From positions 186,001 through 250,000 of the forward strand of contig NZ_JAUTWQ010000010.1 in the NCBI RefSeq assembly GCF_046719735.1: a stretch of DNA of 64,000 nucleotides. The letters run 5' to 3'. The notes below the pieces were generated by a model. That model saw only the letters and a list, made by a program, of their open reading frames with translations. It had not been told where the DNA came from and did no database searches. The translations under genes and the position numbers were made by a program. This stretch comes from Halobacillus_B rhizosphaerae. Its GTDB lineage: Bacteria > Bacillota > Bacilli > Bacillales > Halobacillaceae. Numbering within the stretch: position 1 is the stretch's first letter; every line of letters begins with the position of its first letter. This document shows positions 17,915-26,567 of the stretch, one piece after another.

Positions 17915-19676
17915 AGCTGCACTTCTCCTTGGTCACCAACGGATTATTTACTTCTGTGTAGATAGACTGCGATTCCATCGGGCCCGTCAGCTCGTCCATA
18001 TCATACATACGGGTCAGCAGATTCGCTTTGCATGGGAGCACGGGCTCTTCAAGTAGACTGGTGAGCAGTCTGGACGAGGAATGTGATTTTAATTTTGCTT
18101 TTACTACATCCAGAAGTTTGCCTTCTTCAATAAGCCTGCTGGCACCAAATCCATTGATCAACCCAAACAAATGATTATAAAAAAAGTAATAGCGGAGCCG
18201 TTCTTCAGCTACCTCATCGTCACAAATCGTGTCACTTTCTTCATTTAAATCCGGCAGTAAATCTTCCAATTTTTTTGATCTCGATTTACAAAAGTAATAT
18301 CCTTGATTATCTCGGTAATAAAAATTCTCTGGATAACCACCTTTCAACTGAATGATTGAATTTTGCTGGTGAGCTTCTAAAGCAATCCCATAGTTATCAA
18401 ACAACCATAGAATAGGTTCCAGAGAAATATTTAGATAATTGTTAAACCAATCTAAACTCACTTCTTCCAATGAGCGTTCTTCTCTATGAGCAATCCCGCT
18501 AATTATGGAATGAATTCTAGAATCACTGTCGTAAGCTGAATCATGGACTAGCGCAGCAATCAACGTGGTTTGATCACTGTTTTCATAAAAAGGATTTTCT
18601 CGAACGACTAATTCAAAACCTGAAATTTCTTCCTTCATTTGAAGATTCATATAAGCGGGATCTTGAATAAGATGAAAATGTGGGTAGGCAAGCTTTAATT
18701 CACTTCCCAAATTTGTTTTTAATAACTTGGAAACCTCTACCCCTCTAGCAAGTTCCTTCGGTTGATTCACCCGCAGTGAATTGGTAATTTTAATCGGTAC
18801 AGAAAATTTGTACATGAAGTTGGACTCGGGACTGTAAACAGTCCTAAATGAAGAGGTTGCAGTAAAATAATCTCCCATGGGACCCACATCCTGTATCGCT
18901 CCAGTACCTAAATGTTTCTTAACACTCGGTTTTTCCAGTAAAATTGGCACCTGCAAAGGATGAACAGGAATGAGCATGCGCTGGTCTTTTCTAAGTTGTT
19001 CAATCCATCCCGCGTCCACCGATTCTTTCATTTCATCTAAAATCAGCTCTGATGCAGATAGAGAAAGGGCAGAGTCCTGGACTACTAATGACGGATCTAC
19101 ATTGAAATAATGGAGCTGAAAACGACCTTTATGTTCAGGAGAATAAAGGATGTCCTCTTGTTCAGTTAACCCTTGTTTACTTTTAGGTGTGGGATGAAGC
19201 AAATGTCCGAATAATAAAGATTGCTCCGCGTCAATAAAGGTGAATTCCTCTCCAGTTAATTCCTTTCTGTCACTTATACGCTGCTCCACATACTTATGGA
19301 TCTTTTTACAGCTGAGGATGACTCTATGTATAAGTTCATCTTCTGCAAGATCCTTTCCCTGTTCAATTAACCACTCCTTTATCACCAGTGTAATAAGAGT
19401 GACGTAATCGATAGATAGCCAGTCTTCTTTCCCTGCCAACTGGTAATAGAGAGGAAATCCCAGTAAATGACGCCCAGTTAAAGACCAGTACTTAACGGGA
19501 ATCAGCAGCTTAACCTCTTGCCTTTCCAGCGGAATACAAATGGTCTTTTCATGGGCTTCTATTTGTAATAAATGAGATGGTCTTTCGGTTTCCATGTAAT
19601 TATCAGTCTCGCGAAGATAACAATTGATGAAGCTTTGAATGGTTGCTTCTTCAGCTATTTGTTTCGTATTCCTCAC
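17904..19676 (-). CDS. NIS siderophore synthetase, IucA/IucC family (RhbC-like)
   Basis: A 590-residue amide synthetase, the first of two in the operon. It carries the family motifs HPTPKSKQG, IPVHPLQVP, a Thr/Ser-rich ATP site (TATSSFRTVY), and the C-terminal EAHQQNSIIQLKGGYP. By analogy with RhbC/IucA it should couple the first hydroxamate amine to a citrate carboxylate. It starts at GTG and overlaps the decarboxylase stop by four bases (GTGA), so the two are translationally coupled. Confidence 0.92.
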   Translation of the reverse strand: MRNTKQIAEEATIQSFINCYLRETDNYMETERPSHLLQIEAHEKTICIPLERQEVKLLIPVKYWSLTGRHLLGFPLYYQLAGKEDWLSIDYVTLITLVIKEWLIEQGKDLAEDELIHRVILSCKKIHKYVEQRISDRKELTGEEFTFIDAEQSLLFGHLLHPTPKSKQGLTEQEDILYSPEHKGRFQLHYFNVDPSLVVQDSALSLSASELILDEMKESVDAGWIEQLRKDQRMLIPVHPLQVPILLEKPSVKKHLGTGAIQDVGPMGDYFTATSSFRTVYSPESNFMYKFSVPIKITNSLRVNQPKELARGVEVSKLLKTNLGSELKLAYPHFHLIQDPAYMNLQMKEEISGFELVVRENPFYENSDQTTLIAALVHDSAYDSDSRIHSIISGIAHREERSLEEVSLDWFNNYLNISLEPILWLFDNYGIALEAHQQNSIIQLKGGYPENFYYRDNQGYYFCKSRSKKLEDLLPDLNEESDTICDDEVAEERLRYYFFYNHLFGLINGFGASRLIEEGKLLDVVKAKLKSHSSSRLLTSLLEEPVLPCKANLLTRMYDMDELTGPMESQSIYTEVNNPLVTKEKCSYEL

Positions 19677-21199
19677 GCGAACATCCCTCCATTCGCTATT
19701 TCATTTCCAGTTCTTTCAATTTCGCTGACTACTTCCCTTATATCTTTCTTTGTTGTACGGGGATTTAATAAGGTGAATTTTAAATAGACCTTCCCTCTTA
19801 CCGAAGTTTTCGAGATAACCGCTTCTCCCTGATGAAACAAGGTTTGCTGAATGGACCGATTTAATTCGTTCAGATTAATAGAATCATTGATCTGGTATTG
19901 AAATACAACAGTACTCAGTTCAGGATCACCATTTTCAACAACAAAATTATCTTTTCTTCGTAAATATTCCGCTGTATATTGAGTAAGCTCGATCGTGTGA
20001 TCAATCATACTTCCTAATAAGTTTGTTCCCAGCGTTTTAATCGTCACAAATACCTTTAACGCATCAAACCTTCTCGTGGTCTGTACCGACTTATTGACTA
20101 GGTTAACAATTCCCTCCTGGTCATCCTCCTTTGGATTTAAATAATCCGCATGATGAGAAAGATAGCGAAAATGTTCCCGTTCTTTGAGAAGGAATAATCC
20201 ACAGCTGATCGGCTGGTAACATAACTTATGAAAATCCAATGTAATCGAGTCGGCCAAGTGAATACCTGCAACTTTCTGGACATAGGAATGGCTGAATATC
20301 AGACCACCCCCATAGGCTGCATCCACGTGCAGCCAGAGGTTATGTTTCTGAGCAATTTCAGCTAATTCCTCAATTGGATCGATACTTCCATAATCAGTCG
20401 TCCCACAGGTGGCTACTATAGCAATAGGAATCAACTTTTCTTCTTTAAGCTGCTTCAATTTTTCTTTCACTTTTGACTCCTTCATTCTATGATGACTGTC
20501 GCAAGGAATAGGGACGACAGATTTCTCGCCCATTCCCAATTGAGATGCCGATTTCTGCACAGAGAAATGAGCTTCTTCAGAACAAAGGATTCTCATACGG
20601 TTCCACTGATTAGGAAGCCCGTCTGTTTGCACATTGTGCTGCCAGCGTGATTGACAGTAGTCATCTCTTGCCAGCAGCATTCCCATATAGTTTGACTGAG
20701 TTCCGCCACTTGTAAAAACGCCATCGGAGGATTGGGGCAAGTTCATCAACATGGCCAACTGATGGACAAGCGCCTGCTCCATATAAGTGGCAGCGGGGCT
20801 TTGATCCCATGAATCCATGGATTGATTTAAAGCACCGATCATCAATTCTGTTACCACCCCTGAAATAAGCGGAGGACAATGCAGATGGGCTAAACTTTTT
20901 TCATGAGAAATGTGAAGGCTATTCAATAATACCGGGTCGAATAGTTCATCAAGTGTGTGTTCTAACGTTTCAGTCTCTTTAGATAAAGTCATAATTGAAT
21001 GGAGTTCCCTCTGAATTTCCTCAGGAGTTTTCCCAGCGAATGGCCTGTCAGCATGCAGGAAAACTTGCTCCAGTTTATCCCGAACAATATTTACATGCTC
21101 TCTAAAGGACTGGACTCCCTCCTGCCCTGGATGAAGAAAAAAAGGATGATAAATGGGTGATTCAAGATTGGGATTCGTCTTTTTATAGTCAGTTACCAT
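19673..21199 (-). CDS. ddc: L-2,4-diaminobutyrate decarboxylase
   Basis: A 508-residue PLP-dependent group II decarboxylase (RhbB/Ddc). The cofactor pocket motifs are HVDAAYGGG and the Schiff-base Lys in LDFHKLCYQP; SGGTQSNYM binds the PLP phosphate region. It should convert 2,4-diaminobutyrate from the neighbouring aminotransferase into 1,3-diaminopropane, the diamine backbone of schizokinen-type siderophores. ATG start with a GAGGGGG; only three bases separate it from the aminotransferase stop. Confidence 0.92.
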   Translation of the reverse strand: MVTDYKKTNPNLESPIYHPFFLHPGQEGVQSFREHVNIVRDKLEQVFLHADRPFAGKTPEEIQRELHSIMTLSKETETLEHTLDELFDPVLLNSLHISHEKSLAHLHCPPLISGVVTELMIGALNQSMDSWDQSPAATYMEQALVHQLAMLMNLPQSSDGVFTSGGTQSNYMGMLLARDDYCQSRWQHNVQTDGLPNQWNRMRILCSEEAHFSVQKSASQLGMGEKSVVPIPCDSHHRMKESKVKEKLKQLKEEKLIPIAIVATCGTTDYGSIDPIEELAEIAQKHNLWLHVDAAYGGGLIFSHSYVQKVAGIHLADSITLDFHKLCYQPISCGLFLLKEREHFRYLSHHADYLNPKEDDQEGIVNLVNKSVQTTRRFDALKVFVTIKTLGTNLLGSMIDHTIELTQYTAEYLRRKDNFVVENGDPELSTVVFQYQINDSINLNELNRSIQQTLFHQGEAVISKTSVRGKVYLKFTLLNPRTTKKDIREVVSEIERTGNEIANGGMFA

Positions 21200-21202
21200 G
21201 GC

Positions 21203-22552
21203 TTACCCCCTCAAAGAAGCTTGGACCGCTTGTCTAAATATAGTAATCACTTCATCCACTTGGTTTTCTGTAATGATTAATGGGGGAAGGAACCGAACGA
21301 CCGCTCCATGCCTTCCTCCCACTTCTAAAATTAAGCCGCGCTTAAAGCATTCCTGCTGAATATTACTGGCCAATTCAGAGTTAGCTGGATAGCTGCCGTT
21401 TGATGATTGAGGTTGGGCAGGGTCCACCACTTCCACGCCGATCATTAACCCTCTTCCACGCACATCCCCAAGCTCAGGAACATGTGATTGAATATCCTTA
21501 AGGGAATCAAGCATATAATTACCCATTGCTTCTGCGTGCTTATCCAACTTGTTGTCCTTCACATACTTAAGCGTTGCTGCCCCTGCTGCCATCGCCATTT
21601 GGTTTCCTCTGAATGTTCCTATATGGGCTCCTGGCTCCCAGGTTTCTATAGATTGATCATAGATGACTACAGAGAGGGGAAGACTTCCTCCAATCGCCTT
21701 TGATAATACAAAGACGTCCGGAACAATTCCTGCATGTTCAAAGGAGAACATCCTACCCGTTCGGCCAATACCGGTTTGCACTTCATCAATAATTAATGGA
21801 ATTCCACGTTCTTTTGTTATTCTCCTTATCTCTTGAAGCCATTCAATAGGTGCAGGAATTGAACCCCCTTCGCCTTGAACGGTCTCGCATATCACAGCTG
21901 CAGGTGGCAGGATTCCACTCTCAGGATCATCAAGCAATTGTTCAATATACGCACTGCTGAGCTGATGACCATCCTCTCCCTTTCTGCCAAAAGGACATCG
22001 ATATGTATAGGGATACGGTAAGAAATGCGTATCCGGAATGAGTCCCTGGACATGTTGTTTAGGGCTTAAATTGCCGCTGATGGCCATCGTGCCATGAGTG
22101 GATCCATGATACCCGCCTTGAAAGGTGAGAATACTTTGTCTTCCTGTCGCTGTCTTAACTAATTTTAAAGCAGCTTCTATAGCATCTCCTCCAGTAGGAC
22201 CGCAAAACTGGATTTTCGCATCGTCATGAAGTTCCTCTGGTAAACTCGCAAACAGTTCATCAACAAAGTTCTCCTTAACTGGTGTGGTGATATCCAAAGT
22301 ATGCAGCGGTAAACGGTCTTTAATGACTTTTTCCATTGCCTCAACCACAACGGGATGATTATGACCTAATGCCAGTGTGCCAGCACCTGCCAGGCAGTCT
22401 AAATATTTTCGTCCGTCCATATCTGTGATGTACATGCCTTCCGCTTCCTTAATAGCTAATGGAATCCTCCTTGGATAGGATCGAGCATTTGATTCTCTTT
22501 TTTCTTGCTGTTTTAGTAAATCTCTATTTGTCAGGTTTATGGAATTGATCAA
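21203..22552 (-). CDS. dat: L-2,4-diaminobutyrate:2-oxoglutarate aminotransferase
   Basis: A 449-residue class III PLP aminotransferase (RhbA/Dat), first gene of the operon. Motifs: GPTGGDAIEAALKL, GGYHGSTHG, DEVQTGIGRTG, and the PLP Lys in LSKAIGG. It should make 2,4-diaminobutyrate from aspartate semialdehyde with glutamate as amino donor. The start is TTG at 22552 with AAGGAG eight bases upstream. The promoter immediately before it carries a Fur box, so expression is likely iron-repressed. Confidence 0.92.
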   Translation of the reverse strand: MINSINLTNRDLLKQQEKRESNARSYPRRIPLAIKEAEGMYITDMDGRKYLDCLAGAGTLALGHNHPVVVEAMEKVIKDRLPLHTLDITTPVKENFVDELFASLPEELHDDAKIQFCGPTGGDAIEAALKLVKTATGRQSILTFQGGYHGSTHGTMAISGNLSPKQHVQGLIPDTHFLPYPYTYRCPFGRKGEDGHQLSSAYIEQLLDDPESGILPPAAVICETVQGEGGSIPAPIEWLQEIRRITKERGIPLIIDEVQTGIGRTGRMFSFEHAGIVPDVFVLSKAIGGSLPLSVVIYDQSIETWEPGAHIGTFRGNQMAMAAGAATLKYVKDNKLDKHAEAMGNYMLDSLKDIQSHVPELGDVRGRGLMIGVEVVDPAQPQSSNGSYPANSELASNIQQECFKRGLILEVGGRHGAVVRFLPPLIITENQVDEVITIFRQAVQASLRG

Positions 22553-22590
22553 TTTTCTCTCTCCTTACTAACAGTTTTTCTTTCAACGTC

Positions 22591-22620
22591 ATAGTAATTG
22601 ATAATGATTATCAATGTCAA
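22591..22620 (-). promoter_or_regulatory. Iron-regulated promoter of the siderophore operon with Fur box in the spacer
   Basis: On the minus strand a perfect -35 TTGACA (22615-22620) is followed after 18 bases by TACTAT (22591-22596). The spacer contains TGATAAT-G-ATTATCA (22599-22613), a perfect 7-1-7 Fur box. Fur-Fe2+ bound there would block RNA polymerase. Confidence 0.85.
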
Positions 22621-22627
22621 TACTAAT

Positions 22628-22642
22628 TGAAAATAGTTATCA
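22628..22642. promoter_or_regulatory. Second, imperfect Fur box
   Basis: TGAAAAT-A-GTTATCA fits the 7-1-7 Fur pattern with mismatches and lies upstream of the -35 box of the siderophore promoter. Confidence 0.55.
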
Positions 22643-22901
22643 ATAATGAAAAAAATTTTAGTTCCTTTGGGTCATCTTTAAAAATTTCCAAGATCCTTGA
22701 ATAATCAGCTTTTGATAGATTAAAGAGTAAAAGTAAACTCATTTTAGATATTTTTAAAATAAGCCTAAAGTCTCCGGCAGTTTGAGTAACCATTTGTTCG
22801 ATTTGTTGAACTATTGAAGTAGCTCCATTATGGAATTCCGTATATTTATTTTGTGTTCTTTCTTTAGACAGGGAAATGCCTAGACTGCTGTGGACTGCAA
22901 C
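22643..22901. other. AT-rich spacer with an unexplained open frame
   Basis: A minus-strand frame is open through 22623-22919, but its only ATG (22919) is inside a terminator hairpin, and no ribosome binding site with ATG, GTG or TTG was found internally. It may be a decayed gene fragment; no family was recognised. Confidence 0.3.
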
Positions 22902-22938
22902 GAAAAAAAGAGGCTGCATGTTGGCATGCAGCCTCTTT
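22902..22938 (-). terminator. Intrinsic terminator
   Basis: AAAGAGGCTGCATG (22907-22920) pairs with CATGCAGCCTCTTT (22925-22938) around TTGG; the minus strand continues into seven Ts. It ends the membrane protein gene at 22968. Confidence 0.9.
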
Positions 22939-22967
22939 CAAGGAAATCTAGAATAGAAAATATGAAA

Positions 22968-24341
22968 TTAATATAAATAGAGTGTTAATAAAGATACGGC
23001 AACGCCAAGCAGCCCGCACATAATACTGTAAGGAAGGTTTCTCAAGACAATTTGATACGGATTCATCCTTAACCCCACAGAAGTAATGGTTACAATCAGT
23101 CCATACGGAGCAGAAGGAACCGTAGCAATCGCACAGCTGGCTAACAAAATTGTCAGGGTTACAGAAGGCAGCGCGCCCATTAATAATTGGCTTACTCCGC
23201 CAAAGATTCCCATCGTAGCTAAGGGATGGACACCAAGGACCGTCATACCGAGGAATGCCACTTGAATAAACAGCATGATCAATAAGGGATGTCCTTTTAA
23301 AGCAACAATCGGATCCTGCAAATATTGCAAATACGGTGAAGCATTTAAAGCTTCGGTTAGAAAAGATAAGGTCAACAAGAGAACTATAAAATTATTTAAA
23401 TGGTTCGTCTGCTGCTTCCAAGTTGGAAAGCCTATATTTAAGAAGCTTTTTCGCCTTTTCATGAGCACGGACCAGATGAATGCAAACGGGAAGATCGCCA
23501 CCGTTACTGAAAATAAGAATGCGAAATGAACCACATTAGCCAAGAAGACCACCACAATTAAAAATAGGACTAGCGCCACAATAAATTCTAATAACCTCTT
23601 CTTGTTTTCTCCAAGCGATTTAGCAGCACCTGTCTGCTCTGGTACTTGATGTTTTCGAAACATCATCTTGCCAAGCCCCGCATCGAATATAAATCCAAGA
23701 AGAGCCACCAGCAGCATCCAAGGTAATACTTGTAAATAATTTGCTCCGGTAATAAAGATCGAAGTGGCGAGTAAGATTTCAAGAGGACTCCACAGCAAAG
23801 CCAGCGAATATCCGCGAAGAGTTGACATGGCGATGAAGCCTTTCCTTACTTTCGATTTCACACCCTTTAATTGATTTCTTAGTAAATCCTGAGAAATGGC
23901 CGCAGAGGACAGATTTAAGAACGCGGCAAGAGAAACCATCGTCACTTCACTGCGGACATATAGCGAGCCCATCCCCTTTACGTTTCCTCCAAGTAAGGCC
24001 TGCAGCAGCTTATTGTATCTACCTGCCTTGACCACACTATTCATCCACGGCAGCATGGAAATTAAAAAGAGCAAGCCCACATTTCCGGAAAAAAATGCCG
24101 GTACCTCAGTTACTTTCACGTCACTGGAAAGAAAGAAGAAAGTGCCAAAAGCAAGCAAAATAAAGCCTAGTATTTTGAACACCCGATCTGCTCCTGGAAA
24201 GTTAATGACCACCATAACGATGCCCAGTATCCCAATAATGGAATAAAGCATAGAATCCGCCCAAAATATATGAACAACATTTAATAAAAAAACGATCGAG
24301 TAAAAGATGTATAAATGATCAGCCATTTTAAAATTCCGCAC
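22968..24341 (-). CDS. Polytopic membrane protein, possible ion-transporter-superfamily carrier, unknown substrate
   Basis: About 457 residues with roughly 11-12 hydrophobic segments in two halves joined by a basic cytoplasmic loop (MFRKHQVPEQ ... GENKKRLLE). Helix breaks rich in small residues (SLAAFLNLSSAAI, GVHPLATMG, CAIATVPSAPYGLIV) resemble the re-entrant hairpins of ion-transporter superfamily carriers (CitM/DctM/YfcC-like), but I cannot name the family. The preferred start is GTG at 24341, seven bases after AGGGG; a TTG-initiated frame to 24368 lacks a ribosome binding site. It is a monocistronic unit and not clearly linked to iron uptake. Confidence 0.7.
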   Translation of the reverse strand: MRNFKMADHLYIFYSIVFLLNVVHIFWADSMLYSIIGILGIVMVVINFPGADRVFKILGFILLAFGTFFFLSSDVKVTEVPAFFSGNVGLLFLISMLPWMNSVVKAGRYNKLLQALLGGNVKGMGSLYVRSEVTMVSLAAFLNLSSAAISQDLLRNQLKGVKSKVRKGFIAMSTLRGYSLALLWSPLEILLATSIFITGANYLQVLPWMLLVALLGFIFDAGLGKMMFRKHQVPEQTGAAKSLGENKKRLLEFIVALVLFLIVVVFLANVVHFAFLFSVTVAIFPFAFIWSVLMKRRKSFLNIGFPTWKQQTNHLNNFIVLLLTLSFLTEALNASPYLQYLQDPIVALKGHPLLIMLFIQVAFLGMTVLGVHPLATMGIFGGVSQLLMGALPSVTLTILLASCAIATVPSAPYGLIVTITSVGLRMNPYQIVLRNLPYSIMCGLLGVAVSLLTLYLY

Positions 24342-24533
24342 AAAGATTCCCCTATCAGTCAACGACAAACAGCTTTATGTTCGTCTTTTTGTAAACGCGC
24401 CTCTTCCATTTAGTCAATGAACTCATCCTATCGATAAAAGTAATTTTTTTCAAGAAATTCACTTCCACATGAAAATAATTTTCCTTTTATAAAGAACTCA
24501 TCTACTATTCTGATTGGAGAGTCCTAAACGATA

Positions 24534-24575
24534 AAACGTACCCCTTATCTGTTCATCCAGATAAGGGGTACGTTT
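24534..24575 (-). terminator. Terminator after the siderophore uptake operon
   Basis: A perfect 17-base-pair stem, AAACGTACCCCTTATCT (24534-24550) with its complement (24559-24575). It lies downstream of the ATPase gene. The rest of the 24342-24666 spacer is AT-rich and shows nothing else. Confidence 0.8.
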
Positions 24576-24666
24576 ATACTGCCTCTACTAAATTTCGAAA
24601 AAGATAAACTGTATTTTACTGTGCAGCCTGCAGGTACAGTCTCTCCTATCCTTTGTTAAACGAGGA

Positions 24667-25497
24667 TCAGGAAGTTCGCTGCTGTTGCTGTTGCACGACT
24701 TCCTTAATAATGCAGCGGCCTTTGCCGTGAGGAATACACATAGGCGTCCCAAACAGTGGGTCTTCCCGGACGTCACAGTTCATTTCAAAAACATCCTGCA
24801 CTAATTGACAGGAAATGATGTCTTCGGGTTTTCCTTCCGCATATACAGATTTATCTTTGAGAGCGATGATGTGATCTGCGTACCGGCTGGCAAGATTAAT
24901 ATCGTGCAGCACCATCACAACGGTCCGTCCCTGTTCTTGGTTCAGTTCAAATAATAGATCAAGAATTTCAATTTGATGAGCCATATCTAGATAAGTCGTC
25001 GGTTCATCCAACAGGAGGGTATCGGTTCCTTGCGCAAGCGTCATGGCAATCCAAGCTCGCTGCCTCTGTCCTCCTGATAAGGAATCAACAGACCGGTCTC
25101 TCAATTCCTCTGTATTCGTTGCTTTCAAAGCTTCATTTACCGCTTCTTCATCTTTTTTCGACCATTGTTTCGCCCAGCTTTGATAAGGGTAGCGGCCTTG
25201 CTTTACTAACTGAAGTACTGTCAGACCTTCAGGAGTAACTGGAGATTGCGGCAGAATGGCCATCTTTTTAGCGACTTCCTTCGTCCGCATTTTGGCAATA
25301 TCTTTATTATCAAGGACAATATGACCGGATTGTGGTTTCAGTAATCTGGACAAGGAACGGAGGAGCGTTGACTTTCCGCAGCCATTTCCTCCGATCAGAA
25401 CGGTCACTTCCCCTTTAGGAATTTTAACATCCAGTGAATCGATGATGGTCGAGTCTCCATAGCCTAAGGTCAAATCTTTCGCAGTCAACGTTTCCAT
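24667..25497 (-). CDS. yusV: Iron-siderophore ABC transporter ATPase (YusV/FecE type)
   Basis: A 276-residue ATPase energising ferric siderophore import. Walker A GGNGCGKST (about residues 36-44), Q-loop PQSPVTPEG, signature LSGGQRQR, Walker B TLLLDEPT, and switch His VLHDINLA are all intact. The C-terminus has three Cys (CDVRED, PMCIPHGKGRCII) and ends in a Q5 run. It shares B. subtilis YusV length, and YusV works with YfiY-YfiZ-YfhA for schizokinen/arthrobactin. It follows the second permease gene after 14 bases, so it is in the same operon, unlike the unlinked yusV of B. subtilis. Confidence 0.92.
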   Translation of the reverse strand: METLTAKDLTLGYGDSTIIDSLDVKIPKGEVTVLIGGNGCGKSTLLRSLSRLLKPQSGHIVLDNKDIAKMRTKEVAKKMAILPQSPVTPEGLTVLQLVKQGRYPYQSWAKQWSKKDEEAVNEALKATNTEELRDRSVDSLSGGQRQRAWIAMTLAQGTDTLLLDEPTTYLDMAHQIEILDLLFELNQEQGRTVVMVLHDINLASRYADHIIALKDKSVYAEGKPEDIISCQLVQDVFEMNCDVREDPLFGTPMCIPHGKGRCIIKEVVQQQQQRTS

Positions 25498-25511
25498 CTG
25501 TCTCTCTCCTT

Positions 25512-26567
25512 TTATGAACGCTTGCTTGTATAAAGTAAATAAATGAAATAAGGGGCTCCAATAGCGGCTGTAAACACACCTGCTGGTACCTCTACTGGTA
25601 AAAATAAAGTACGGCCGATAAGATCAGCTCCCATAACCAGGATAGCACCCATGACAGCTGAAACCGGTATTAAAGCTCCATAGGACGAACCCACCAGCCT
25701 TCTTGCTATATGAGGAGCCATTAATCCAACAAAACCTATTCCTCCGGCAAAAGCAACTGAGATTCCAGTTAAGCCGGTAGACAAAATTAAAAACAATATA
25801 CGATCTCTTTCTAAGTGAACCCCAATCCCTGAAGCCGTTTCTTCTCCAAGTTCCTGTGCATTAATTCTTCTCGCTACAATCATCGATAACAGAACAAAGA
25901 GCACAACTACAGGAATGATTATTTTTACCTCGTTCCAATTTGAACCATAAACGCTTCCTGTCAGCCAAATATTTGCCTGAGAAGCTCTATAGATCGGACC
26001 AAGAATCATAAGCATAGTAATTAACGCCTGAGTTAGGGCAGATATCCCAATTCCAATTAAGACGAGCCTCATTGGTGAGACCCCATTTTTATAAGCAAAT
26101 AAATACACTAATACTCCTACTAGTATAGCACCTAAGAAGGAAGCAAGCGGCATCCAGCTGATGCTGACGGTCAGAGCATTATCGTCATTACTAAAGAGGG
26201 CAAGAAAAGAGACGACACCGACTCCTGCACCTCCTGTTAGTCCAATGATATCAGGAGAAGCTAGTGGATTTCTAATCATACCTTGTAAAATTGCTCCACT
26301 TACAGCTAAACCTACACCTACAAATAAAGCTGTTAAAATTCGCGGCATACGGAACATATTAACGACTAAACGGTCCGATTGATCCCCCTGCCCAAACATA
26401 ACTTTCACCACATCAATAGGATGAACAAACAATTCTCCTAAAGAAGAGGATAGTATAAATAATATAATTAAACCAAAGGTCAGCCCTGCAAATATAAAGA
26501 TGGCTTTAGGATCAAATAATAGCGAAAAGCGATCTTTCTTGGTGCGCAGTGTTTGTACTCGTTTCAT
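25512..26567 (-). CDS. yfhA: Ferric hydroxamate siderophore ABC permease (YfhA-like)
   Basis: A 351-residue FecCD-family permease with about ten transmembrane helices. It has RMPRILTALFVGVGLAVSG near the N-terminus, the GGAGVG loop, and the ATPase-coupling motif GFVGLMAPHIARRLVG. It pairs with the upstream 334-residue permease to form the heterodimeric channel. Its ATG overlaps the preceding stop by four bases (ATGA), showing translational coupling. Confidence 0.9.
   Translation of the reverse strand: MKRVQTLRTKKDRFSLLFDPKAIFIFAGLTFGLIILFILSSSLGELFVHPIDVVKVMFGQGDQSDRLVVNMFRMPRILTALFVGVGLAVSGAILQGMIRNPLASPDIIGLTGGAGVGVVSFLALFSNDDNALTVSISWMPLASFLGAILVGVLVYLFAYKNGVSPMRLVLIGIGISALTQALITMLMILGPIYRASQANIWLTGSVYGSNWNEVKIIIPVVVLFVLLSMIVARRINAQELGEETASGIGVHLERDRILFLILSTGLTGISVAFAGGIGFVGLMAPHIARRLVGSSYGALIPVSAVMGAILVMGADLIGRTLFLPVEVPAGVFTAAIGAPYFIYLLYTSKRS

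Noticed and set aside
22623..22919. 98-codon minus-strand frame between the carrier gene and the siderophore promoter
   Set aside because: Its ATG lies inside a terminator hairpin and its 3' end overlaps both Fur box 2 and the promoter region; no internal start with a ribosome binding site.
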